Part shown: piece after piece, positions 36,676 through 44,479 of the stretch
Layout of the letters: the number at the start of each line of letters is the position of its first letter
How positions within the stretch are numbered: position 1 is the stretch's first letter
Assembly (NCBI GenBank): GCA_029779435.1
Contig: JAKPAM010000100.1
Location: 49,152-113,151, forward strand
Length of the DNA: 64,000 nt
Origin: Pseudomonadota bacterium
GTDB taxonomy: Bacteria > Pseudomonadota > Gammaproteobacteria > Burkholderiales > Burkholderiaceae_E
Direction: 5' to 3'
Position numbers and translations under genes: made by a program
The notes under the pieces: model-generated
Databases searched by the model: none
What the model was told of the DNA's origin: nothing
What the model saw: only the letters and a program-made list of their open reading frames with translations

Positions 36676-37506
36676 ATGGGCAATCGACTGGCGGGCAAGA
36701 CGGCGCTGATCACCGGCGGGACGAGCGGCATCGGCGAGGCGACGGTGAAGCTGTTCATCGCCGAGGGGGCGAAGGTCATGATCGCGGGCCGCAATGCGGA
36801 CAAGGGCCAGGCGCTCGTGGACGAGCTGGGGGCGAATGCGGCGTTCATCGCGACCGATGTGATGCGTGAGGCCGACATCAAGCGGGCGATCGAGGCGACC
36901 GTCGAGAAGTTCGGCCGGCTCGATTGCCTGTTCTCGAATGCCGGCGGCGTGACCCAGGGCGACGCGGACACGATGACCGCCGATGACTACCACCATGCGA
37001 TGGACCTTCTGCTCGGCAGCGTGCTCTTCGGCATTCGTCATGCCGCGCCGATCATGAAGGCGCAGGGGCGCGGCGCGATCATCAACAATTCGTCGGTCGC
37101 GGCGCTGCGCGGCCATATGGGCGGCTATCTCTATTCGATCGCGAAGGCGGGCGTGCGCCGCGCGACGGAACTGGCCGGCATGGAGCTGGGGCAGTACGGC
37201 ATCACGGTCAACTGCATCTCGCCCGGGGCCATCGCGACGCCGATTTTCTTCGGCGGTTCTCAGACTGCCCTGAGCCTGGATCCGGCGCATGCGGAGGCGA
37301 AGATGCGCAAGCTGACCCAGAATCTGTCCAAGGCCACGCCGCTGTTTCGTTCGGGCACGCCACACGATATCGCGACGGCGGCGCTGTTCCTGGCCTCGGA
37401 CGAAGGCGCCTATATCAACAGCCACGATCTGGTCGTCGATGGCGGCATGACCGCCGGCGGACGGACGAGCTTCGAGGATCAGCGCGGCCCGGCGGCCAGC
37501 CGGTGA
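36676..37506 (+). CDS. SDR-family oxidoreductase partnered with MaoC
   Basis: A 276-residue classical SDR. Seen: cofactor motif TGGTSGIGEATVKLF, FSNAGGVTQGD, catalytic Ser in INNSSVAALRG and YSIAKAGVRRA (Tyr-x3-Lys), then GQYGITVNCISPGAIATPIF and SHDLVVDGGMTAGG. The residue run MIAGRNADKG after strand 2 carries an Arg that suggests NADP(H). Likely substrate is the 3-hydroxyacyl-CoA made by the MaoC protein encoded 12 bases upstream, but a cyclic alcohol cannot be ruled out. Confidence 0.88.
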   Translation: MGNRLAGKTALITGGTSGIGEATVKLFIAEGAKVMIAGRNADKGQALVDELGANAAFIATDVMREADIKRAIEATVEKFGRLDCLFSNAGGVTQGDADTMTADDYHHAMDLLLGSVLFGIRHAAPIMKAQGRGAIINNSSVAALRGHMGGYLYSIAKAGVRRATELAGMELGQYGITVNCISPGAIATPIFFGGSQTALSLDPAHAEAKMRKLTQNLSKATPLFRSGTPHDIATAALFLASDEGAYINSHDLVVDGGMTAGGRTSFEDQRGPAASR

Positions 37507-37536
37507 GGGTCCGGCGCGTGCCTGCGGGCCCGCGAG

Positions 37537-38676
37537 TCAGCGCTTCCGCCGCGCATCGCGGCTGACGGCCGCGACCCGCGCGGCGTGGATACGCTCGCGG
37601 ATCGTCGCCTTCGGGCCGTCCGCCGCGATCCGTCCGGCGTCGATGCCGGCGGCGACGTCGCGGGCATGGCACAGCCGATCGGCCGCCGGCCATGGGAAGG
37701 TGCCGCGCAGCACCGCGATCGTCTGCAGCAACTGTTCGAAGCGCTCGGGCTTGCGCAGCGCGTCGGTGCGCTCGAACAGCGCGACTCGCGCTTCGGCGAG
37801 CTCATGCGGATCGAGAGCCTCGGGGGAGTCGGGCGTGCCCGAGGCGATCCGCTCGATCGCGCCGGCCTCGCGCGCCGTCATCATCGCGAGGTCGCGGGCG
37901 ACGATCGGCACGCGCCAGCGTGCGCACCAGTCCGGTAGTTCGTCGCCCAACGGATATGCGAGCACCGCGAAGCGCGCGGCCGGCGGCAGGCGATGGTCGG
38001 CCGCGCGGTCGAGCGCCGGCAGGTGCGTCGGATCGGCGGCGATCACGGCTTCGAGCGTCGGCATCAGCCGCGCCAGCGCGCCGCAGGCACGCAGTACCTC
38101 GAACATCCGCGACGGACGCGCTTCCATCAGCCCGCGCGACAATTCCTGCCAGACGCGTTCGGCGACCAGCGCATCGGCTTCGCCGGCATCGACCATCGCG
38201 CGCATCAGCGCCGCGGTCTCGGGAGCGACCGTGAAATCGGTGAATCGCGCGGCGAAGCGCGCGACGCGCAGGATCCGCACAGGATCCTCGGCGAACGCGT
38301 CGCTGACGTGGCGGAAGCGGCGCTCGCGCAGGTCGCGTTCGCCGCCATGGGGGTCGACCAATCGCCCGTCGTCGCCGCGGGCCATCGCGTTGATCGTCAG
38401 GTCGCGCCGCTGCAGGTCCTGTTCGAGCGTGACGTCGGGCGCCGCGTGGAACCGGAAGCCCGCGTAGCCGGGCGCCGTCTTGCGTTCGGTGCGCGCCAGC
38501 GCGTATTCCTCGTGCGTGCGCGGATGCAGGAAGACCGGGAAGTCCTTGCCGACCGGCTTGAAACCGGCGGCGGCCATCTGTTCGGGCGTGGCGCCGACGA
38601 CGACGTGGTCGCGGTCCTGCACCGGCAGCCCCAGCAGTTCATCGCGAATCGCGCCGCCGACGACGTAGGTCTTCAT
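37537..38676 (-). CDS. cca: CCA tRNA nucleotidyltransferase
   Basis: A 379-residue class II nucleotidyltransferase that adds or repairs the 3' CCA of tRNA. Seen: MKTYVVGGAIRDELLGLPVQ, DRDHVVVGATPEQM, the template-region RRDLTINAMARGDDG, and RILRVARFAARFTDFTVAPE. The C-terminal part is shorter than in the E. coli protein with its HD domain, and I see no clear HD phosphohydrolase motif. The ATG at 38676 matches the family start; an earlier Met would add an Arg-rich tail. It lies downstream of the lytic transglycosylase gene on the same strand with a 142-base gap. Confidence 0.93.
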   Translation of the reverse strand: MKTYVVGGAIRDELLGLPVQDRDHVVVGATPEQMAAAGFKPVGKDFPVFLHPRTHEEYALARTERKTAPGYAGFRFHAAPDVTLEQDLQRRDLTINAMARGDDGRLVDPHGGERDLRERRFRHVSDAFAEDPVRILRVARFAARFTDFTVAPETAALMRAMVDAGEADALVAERVWQELSRGLMEARPSRMFEVLRACGALARLMPTLEAVIAADPTHLPALDRAADHRLPPAARFAVLAYPLGDELPDWCARWRVPIVARDLAMMTAREAGAIERIASGTPDSPEALDPHELAEARVALFERTDALRKPERFEQLLQTIAVLRGTFPWPAADRLCHARDVAAGIDAGRIAADGPKATIRERIHAARVAAVSRDARRKR

Positions 38677-38818
38677 GCCGGGCGGGCGCGCCGCATCTCG
38701 ATCGATGCGATCGCCGCGGCCGCGGGCAACGACGGGCAAGCGGGATGGGGTAAGGGGGGGAGCCCGGGTGCCGGCGCGATCCGGCGCCGGGACGCGGCGC
38801 CGATCGAGCCGGTCCGTG

Positions 38819-40855
38819 TCATGGTGTATCGGTCGGCGTGTCGATGCGCGGCCCGACGCTGCCGAGCCGCTCGGTCAGCGATTGCGGCTTGCCGGTGAAC
38901 AATGTCGAGTAATAAGTGGTGTTTGACAGCACTTTCTTGACGTAGTCGCGGGTCTCGTTGAACGGAATGATCTCGGCGAATACCGCCCCTTCGACACTGG
39001 CCGGCAGCGTGGCCCGCCACGAGCGCGGGCGGCCCGGTCCGGCATTGTAGGCGGCCGAGGCCAGCAGCGGCGAGCCGTCCAGGTCATCGTACACCGTGCG
39101 CAGGTAGAACGTGCCGAAGCGCAGGTTGGTGTCCAGTTCGTTCAGCTGCTCGACCCGGAAGCCGCTGACGCCCAGCTTGCGGGCGACCCAGCGCGCGGTG
39201 GCCGGCATCATCTGCATCAGGCCCTGAGCGCCGGCCGACGAGCGCGCGTTCATGACGAAGCGCGATTCCTGGCGGATCAGCCCGTAGACCCACGCGGGAT
39301 CGAGTCCCTGTTCTTCGGCCGCAGGGCGAAGCTCGCGATAGAACGGCGAGACGTAGCGCAGCGCGAAGTCGTGTTCGAGCGTCGTGCGATCGGCGGTGTT
39401 GACGCAGCGGTCGAGCACCTGGCGCCGGCATGCCCAGTCGGCCGCGGCCAGCAACTGGCGGTCGCCCATCGTGCGGAGCTGGAAGTTCCACTCGCGATTG
39501 CCCTCGAAACGCAGGCCCAGTTCGTAGAACTTCAGCGCGCGCGCGAAGCCCGGATTGTTGTCGGCCTCGGCCATCTCGGGCGGGCTCGGCGGCGCGGCGC
39601 GGGGCGGGGACGTGGTGAGCTGCCCCAGCGATTCGGCCGCCAACTGGCCATAGAAGTGATGCTGGTCGGCGATCGTGCGCATCAGCGCGTCGGCATCGCT
39701 GTTGCGGCCTGCCTCGCGCAGCGCGCGTGCCTGCCAATAGACCCAGGTCGGTTCGGCCTGCCCTTCGGGGCTCATTCGGGCGATGACCGCGCCCAGCGTC
39801 TTCCAGTCCTGCCCGCGCAGTGCGGCGCGCGCCAGCCAGGCCCAGGTCTCGTCGGTGGCGTCGGCGCGCAGCGCGCGGCGGCTCCAGTCCAGCGCTTCGG
39901 GTTCGAGCTTGCGCATGCTGGCCGACGCCAGTTGCGACCAGGCGAACGCGGTGTCGGAGGCGTTCAACCCCAGGCCGTCCAGGCGCGCGGCCGTCGCGCG
40001 CGGATCCTGCCGCGCCAGCCGCGTGAACGCGACCAGGTCTTCCGGGCGTCCACTGGCGGAGGCCAATTGCAGCGCCGGCCGGTTGATCGCCCGGTCCAGG
40101 TCCAGGTCGAGCAGCGCGCCGATCCGACGCAGCGAACTGGGCGAGTTGAATTCCATCGCGCCGCGCAGCAGCGCGGTCAGATCGTTACGCGTGAACAGGC
40201 CGTTGCCGGCGAAGGTCTCGAGCAACTGGTTGCAACCGTCGCTGAGCGACGCCTGCTTGAGCAGCAGCGCGCGTGCCTCGGGACCGACCGGTTCGCCGCG
40301 CGACGCGGCGCCCAGCAGGCGATAGCACTCGACCTGCGTGTCGTCGCGCAGCACCCATTGGCTGTAGACGCCGGTGAAGCGAGCCCATTCGCCGCGCCGT
40401 CCGAGGTTCAGCATCCAGTCGCGCCGGAGCATGTCGCCGGCGATCGTCGTCGCTTCCTTGTCGAGGAACAGCTCGGCTGCCTGGTCCAGCGACGGATCGC
40501 CATCGAAGCGCCGATCCGCCAGCCGCAGCCGCAGCCGCCAGTACTGGATGTACGGCTTGAGGATCGCCACGTCGCTGGCGCGCTCGGCGAACAGTTCGAA
40601 GCGCTCGGCGTTGGGTTCGGCCATCGCGTAGCGGCGCGCCTGCGCGAACGCGTCGTCGGCGCTTAGCGATTCGGGGACGCGCGAGGGCGCCAGGCGTTCC
40701 TGGACCGAGGCCAGGCGGGCCGCGGAAGCGGGCGTCTTGGCGGGGGCGGCCTGGCAGGCGGCCATGCTGCCGAGCAGGCCAAGCCCTAGAATCATGCGGG
40801 ACAAAGCGAGGCCGATCGGATGCGCGACGCGTCCGTGCCTGCGGTGGCTTGACAT
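38819..40855 (-). CDS. Soluble lytic murein transglycosylase, lipoprotein form
   Basis: A 678-residue peptidoglycan enzyme of the Slt70 type. The N-terminus has a signal with a lipobox-like GSMAACQ, so it may be anchored. A long alpha-superhelical region (about residues 50-500) precedes the catalytic SLT domain: WVYGLIRQESRFVMNARSSA with the catalytic Glu in QES, then GAQGLMQMMPATARWVARKL and ASAAYNAGPGRPRSW. It cleaves the MurNAc-GlcNAc bond with formation of anhydro-MurNAc. ATG at 40855 chosen; an earlier Met at 40897 would overlap the divergent gene. Confidence 0.92.
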   Translation of the reverse strand: MSSHRRHGRVAHPIGLALSRMILGLGLLGSMAACQAAPAKTPASAARLASVQERLAPSRVPESLSADDAFAQARRYAMAEPNAERFELFAERASDVAILKPYIQYWRLRLRLADRRFDGDPSLDQAAELFLDKEATTIAGDMLRRDWMLNLGRRGEWARFTGVYSQWVLRDDTQVECYRLLGAASRGEPVGPEARALLLKQASLSDGCNQLLETFAGNGLFTRNDLTALLRGAMEFNSPSSLRRIGALLDLDLDRAINRPALQLASASGRPEDLVAFTRLARQDPRATAARLDGLGLNASDTAFAWSQLASASMRKLEPEALDWSRRALRADATDETWAWLARAALRGQDWKTLGAVIARMSPEGQAEPTWVYWQARALREAGRNSDADALMRTIADQHHFYGQLAAESLGQLTTSPPRAAPPSPPEMAEADNNPGFARALKFYELGLRFEGNREWNFQLRTMGDRQLLAAADWACRRQVLDRCVNTADRTTLEHDFALRYVSPFYRELRPAAEEQGLDPAWVYGLIRQESRFVMNARSSAGAQGLMQMMPATARWVARKLGVSGFRVEQLNELDTNLRFGTFYLRTVYDDLDGSPLLASAAYNAGPGRPRSWRATLPASVEGAVFAEIIPFNETRDYVKKVLSNTTYYSTLFTGKPQSLTERLGSVGPRIDTPTDTP

Positions 40856-40859
40856 GTGG

Positions 40860-41486
40860 ATGTCCCTGGAACAACGGTCTGTGAAAACTGGTTTCATATC
40901 CTACCCCGTACCCGCGAGGAATCGCTCGATCGCGCGGCAATCGTTGCTCTATCGACGACAGAATCGCGACGTAGCCGCGCAGGGCGAAGCGTTGCCGCGC
41001 ATCGTCGCGTCGATCGAAGCATGGCTGGCGCCGCGCTTCCAGCCGGGAGCGGTGCTCGGCGCTTATTGGGCGATGCGCGGCGAGCCGGTGCTGCAGGCCG
41101 CCTGCGCGCAATGGCACGAACAAGGATGGACGATCGCGTTGCCGCGCGTCGTGGCGCGCGATGCGCCGCTGGCGTTCGGGCGCTGGACGCCGTGGATCGC
41201 GATGCGGGCGGGCGCGTTCGGCGTGATGGAGCCCGATCCGTTCGAGGCGCTGGCGCCCGACCTGCTGCTGGTGCCGTGCGTGGGGTTCGATGCGCGCGGC
41301 TACCGGCTCGGTTATGGAGGCGGCTTCTACGACCGCACGCTCGCGCAGCGGGCGCTGCCTGTGCTGGGCATCGCCTACGAGCAGGACCAGATCGACGGCT
41401 TCGAGCCCGAACCGCACGATCGCCCGCTGGATGCCGTGGCCACCGAGGCGGGGCTGCACGAGTGGACGGCGCCCGGGCGCGGCTGA
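40860..41486 (+). CDS. 5-formyltetrahydrofolate cyclo-ligase
   Basis: A protein of about 208 residues that converts 5-formyl-THF to 5,10-methenyl-THF with ATP. The signature RLGYGGGFYDRTLA lies near residue 150, preceded by DLLLVPCVGFDARGY. The N-terminal basic run RSIARQSLLYRRQNRD is the usual ATP-side helix, where one would expect a conserved Lys-x2-Leu-R. The start is uncertain: ATG at 40854 or 40860, or GTG at 40881; none has a good ribosome site, and all overlap or abut the divergent transglycosylase start. The 14-bp tandem array begins four bases after the stop. Confidence 0.88.
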   Translation: MSLEQRSVKTGFISYPVPARNRSIARQSLLYRRQNRDVAAQGEALPRIVASIEAWLAPRFQPGAVLGAYWAMRGEPVLQAACAQWHEQGWTIALPRVVARDAPLAFGRWTPWIAMRAGAFGVMEPDPFEALAPDLLLVPCVGFDARGYRLGYGGGFYDRTLAQRALPVLGIAYEQDQIDGFEPEPHDRPLDAVATEAGLHEWTAPGRG

Positions 41487-41490
41487 CCAG

Positions 41491-41574
41491 GCGCGGCAGA
41501 CGGGGTGTGGCAGACGGGGTGTGGCAGACGGGGCGTGGCAGACGGGGCGCGGCAGAAGGGGCGTGGCAGAAGGG
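41491..41574. repeat. Array of six 14-bp tandem units
   Basis: Units start at 41491, 41505, 41519, 41533, 41547 and 41561; the consensus is GYGYGGCAGAMGGG. Units two and three are identical (GTGTGGCAGACGGG). The array begins just after the cyclo-ligase stop. Two less regular units of 12-13 bases (CGCGCCGACGG type) follow to about 41599. Confidence 0.92.
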
Positions 41575-41863
41575 ACGCGCCGACGGAGCGCGCCGACGGA
41601 CGAGCCGCGCGCCTGACATGCCCGACGGGATGCCGCCTCATCTGATTCGTGGATGCGAGGCAGGCGCCGGCATGGTCCACTGGGGCCAGCTGATCCATTC
41701 GCCCATCCGTCGGCACACGCACGGTTTCGAATGATCCGCTTAGGTTGTGGACGGTATCGCATCGCCGTCGCTATGCTCGATTGTCCGGAAACCGCGTCGT
41801 TCCCGATCGGGGACACCAGCGGACCGGGGTGCAGCACGGGCATATCGACGGAGACGACCACGG
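41575..41863. other. Spacer between cyclo-ligase array and response regulator
   Basis: Together with the array this makes a 377-base stretch without a gene. I see no convincing promoter with normal spacing, no hairpin with a T tract and no conserved frame. A ribosome site GGAGA at 41850-41854 serves the next gene. Confidence 0.5.
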
Positions 41864-42553
41864 ATGGCGTGCATGAATGTCCTGCTGATCGACGATCACG
41901 AGATCGTCTGGAACGGCACGCGGCGCTTGATCGAGCGCGTGGCTGCCGAGGTCCGGCCCGAGGGATTGGGCCGGTTCGAGGCCGTGCGCGACATCGATGC
42001 CGCGATGGCGTTCGATGCCGGCGACTTCGACCTGATCCTGCTCGACTATCACCTGCCGGGCGTGTCCGGCGAGGCGGCGCTCGCGAGCGTGCGCCATCAC
42101 TACCCGACGACGCCGGTGTGCATGCTGTCGGCCGAGACCACGCCGCGCAAGGTCAAGGACGTCATCGAGGCTGGGGCGGCCGGGTTCATTCCGAAGGCCT
42201 ATGGCATCGACGAGATGGAGGCCGCGTTGCGCGTCGTGCTGCGCCACCGCGTCTACCTGCCGGCCGACCTCGTGCTGTCCGAGGACGTCGCGCGCCCGCG
42301 CGATTCGGACGAGATGTCGCCGGAGGAGCTGGCCCGCTTCCTGGGCACCGAACTGTCGCCGCGCCAGCGCCAGGTGCTGGCGCTGGCCGTGCGCGGCCTG
42401 CCGGGCAAGCTGATCGCGCGCGAACTGAACATCGCCGAGGGCACCGTCAAGGTCCACCTGTCGATGGTCTACAAGGCGCTGGGCGCGCGCAACCGGACCG
42501 ACGCGCTGTACCGGGTGTTCGAGGCGCAGGCGGCGAACGTGCTGGGGGATTGA
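41864..42553 (+). CDS. NarL/FixJ-type response regulator
   Basis: A 229-residue two-component regulator. The receiver domain begins MNVLLIDDHEIVWNG and has the phosphoacceptor in LILLDYHLPGVSG, the Thr/Ser in CMLSAETTPR and a Lys in GFIPKAYG. The C-terminal GerE HTH reads LSPRQRQVLALAVRGLPGKL, then LNIAEGTVKVHLSMVYKAL. ATG at 41864 fits GGAGA nine bases upstream; a second Met three codons later is possible. The kinase gene starts directly at the next base after its stop, so the two are co-translated partners. Confidence 0.92.
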   Translation: MACMNVLLIDDHEIVWNGTRRLIERVAAEVRPEGLGRFEAVRDIDAAMAFDAGDFDLILLDYHLPGVSGEAALASVRHHYPTTPVCMLSAETTPRKVKDVIEAGAAGFIPKAYGIDEMEAALRVVLRHRVYLPADLVLSEDVARPRDSDEMSPEELARFLGTELSPRQRQVLALAVRGLPGKLIARELNIAEGTVKVHLSMVYKALGARNRTDALYRVFEAQAANVLGD

Positions 42554-44401
42554 GTGACGGACGGGCGGGCAGCGCCCGCGCAGGACGGCGCCGAGGCGCG
42601 AGGCGACGAACCGCTCGACGAGGAACGGCGGCGTTCGATCGATTTCGACGAGCGCCGCATCCAGGCGCTGGCCGAGCAGTCGTCGGGCCTGCGCATGCCG
42701 ATGGCCGTCGCGATGACGATCGTCGCCGCGCTGGCCTGGTCCCATGCGCCCAAACCGCTCGTGATCATCTGGCTGGCGCTGACCCTGCTGGTCCGGGAAT
42801 GGCGGACGCGTTTCGTCGCCCGCCTGGTGCGCCCGTCGGCCTGGCCGCTCGAACGTCGGCTCGTGCTGCTGCCGATGTCCAGCCTCGCCAATGGCCTCGC
42901 CAATGGCCTAGCCGCCGTGTTCATGATCTGGACGGACTCGGCCACCGATGCGGTACTGACGATGATTCTGGTATCGATCGGCGCGGGCGCCGTGCCGACC
43001 AACTCGATGGTGCCCGCATCGTTCCACTGCTACACCAGCGCGATCTTCGGGATCATGGCGCTGGTCTGGATGCTCAACGGCGACTGGCAGGGTGTGGCGA
43101 TCGCGGCGTTGCTGCTGCTGTTCTACGCGGTGCTGAGCCGCTCGGCCCGGGATGCGTACCGGATGTTCCGCGAGTCGTACGACATTCGTTCGGAGAACGC
43201 CGCGCTCGCGCACGAACTGGGCCAGGAGCAGCGGCGCCTGGCGTTGGCGCGTGACGAGGCCGTGCGGGCGAACCTGGACAAGAGCCGGTTCCTCGCGGCC
43301 GCCAGCCACGATTTGCGCCAGCCGATGCAGTCGCTGCTGCTCAACAGCGGCGAACTGCTGCGCCTGCCGTTGTCCGACGACGCGCGCCTGATCGGCCAGG
43401 ACATCGCCACCGGCGTCGTCGAGCTGCGCGGCATGCTCGATGCGCTGCTGGACGTGTCCAAGCTGGATGCGGGGGCGGTGATCCCCGTGCTGCGCCCGGT
43501 CGCGATCGATCGGCTCGTCGAGCGTGTGACGCAGGGCTTGCGCGCGACGGCGGCAGCCAAGTCGCTGCGGCTGGACGTGCGGGTCGAACAGGGTTGCACC
43601 GCGCGCACCGACCCGGACCTGTTCAAGCGGGTGCTGGCCAACCTGATCGACAACGCGATCAAGTTCACGGTGCGCGGGCAGGTGGCCGTGGCCGCGCATT
43701 CGCAGGCAGGGCGGATCGTCGTGACGGTGAGCGACACCGGCATCGGCATTGCGCCCGAGAACCAGGCGCAGATCTTCGAGGACCTGGTGCAACTGCAGAA
43801 TCCGCAGCGCGATCGCACGAAGGGGCATGGCCTGGGACTGGGGATCGTGCGCCGGCTGGTCGATCTGCTGGGCCTGGAATTGACCGTCGAGTCGGCGCCC
43901 GGCTGCGGCAGCCGGTTCGCCGTATCGCTGCCGGCGGTCGAGGCGGCCGTGCCTCAACCGGCGGGGGGCGCCGCCCCTGCCTCCGTGGGTTCGACGACCG
44001 ATCTCGCCGGCCGGCGGATCCTGGTGGTCGATGACGATTCGATGGTGCGGGGGGCGTTGTTCCATGCGTTGACGTCGATGGGATGCGTGGTGCGGACCGC
44101 CGCCGACGGCGACGAAGCCGTCCGGATATTGGAGATGGCGCCGATCGACGTCGCGCTGGTCGACTGGCGCCTGCGCGAAGGGGAATCCGGGTTGGACGTG
44201 ATCGCGCGGCTGCGATCGATGCAGCCCGGGCTGCCGGCCGTCGTCGTGTCCGCCGACGCCGACGAGACGCTGCGCGCGCAGGCCGGGCGGATAGGCGTCC
44301 AGATGCTGCGCAAGCCCGTCGACATCGATGCGCTCGCGCAGAGCCTGTTGCGCGCGGCGGTCGGAGACGGCTGGCCGATGACGGCACAGCGATTGCCGTA
44401 G
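42554..44401 (+). CDS. Hybrid membrane histidine kinase with C-terminal receiver
   Basis: A 615-residue sensor. Residues about 45-190 contain roughly six hydrophobic segments (AVAMTIVAALAW, LVIIWLALTLLV, GVAIAALLLLFYAVL and others) with no long periplasmic loop. A coiled region leads to the phosphorylation helix RFLAAASHDLRQPMQSLLL, then the ATPase domain (LANLIDNAIKFTVRGQ, VSDTGIGIAPENQAQIF, GHGLGLGIVRRLVD) and a receiver (RILVVDDDSMVRG, VALVDWRLREGESG). The start is GTG immediately after the regulator's stop. A 12-bp tandem duplication (42883-42906) gives SLANGLANGLA in a membrane segment. The signal is unknown. Confidence 0.9.
   Translation: MTDGRAAPAQDGAEARGDEPLDEERRRSIDFDERRIQALAEQSSGLRMPMAVAMTIVAALAWSHAPKPLVIIWLALTLLVREWRTRFVARLVRPSAWPLERRLVLLPMSSLANGLANGLAAVFMIWTDSATDAVLTMILVSIGAGAVPTNSMVPASFHCYTSAIFGIMALVWMLNGDWQGVAIAALLLLFYAVLSRSARDAYRMFRESYDIRSENAALAHELGQEQRRLALARDEAVRANLDKSRFLAAASHDLRQPMQSLLLNSGELLRLPLSDDARLIGQDIATGVVELRGMLDALLDVSKLDAGAVIPVLRPVAIDRLVERVTQGLRATAAAKSLRLDVRVEQGCTARTDPDLFKRVLANLIDNAIKFTVRGQVAVAAHSQAGRIVVTVSDTGIGIAPENQAQIFEDLVQLQNPQRDRTKGHGLGLGIVRRLVDLLGLELTVESAPGCGSRFAVSLPAVEAAVPQPAGGAAPASVGSTTDLAGRRILVVDDDSMVRGALFHALTSMGCVVRTAADGDEAVRILEMAPIDVALVDWRLREGESGLDVIARLRSMQPGLPAVVVSADADETLRAQAGRIGVQMLRKPVDIDALAQSLLRAAVGDGWPMTAQRLP
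42883..42906 (+). repeat. 12-bp tandem duplication inside the kinase gene
   Basis: CCTCGCCAATGG occurs twice in direct succession and keeps the frame, giving a doubled LANG in a predicted membrane helix. Confidence 0.85.
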
Positions 44402-44479
44402 CGGCCGCCACGGCGATGGCCGATGGCCGGGGCGACGGTGATGGAAAGACGGGGAAAGCACGACAGCGAGGAGGAGGCC

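Noticed and set aside
40856..40897. Earlier Met for the lytic transglycosylase
   Set aside because: It would put 14 residues before the signal peptide and overlap the divergent cyclo-ligase gene.
41491..41574. Possible CRISPR array
   Set aside because: Units are 14 bp and directly adjacent, with no unique spacers and no cas genes nearby. It is a simple tandem repeat.
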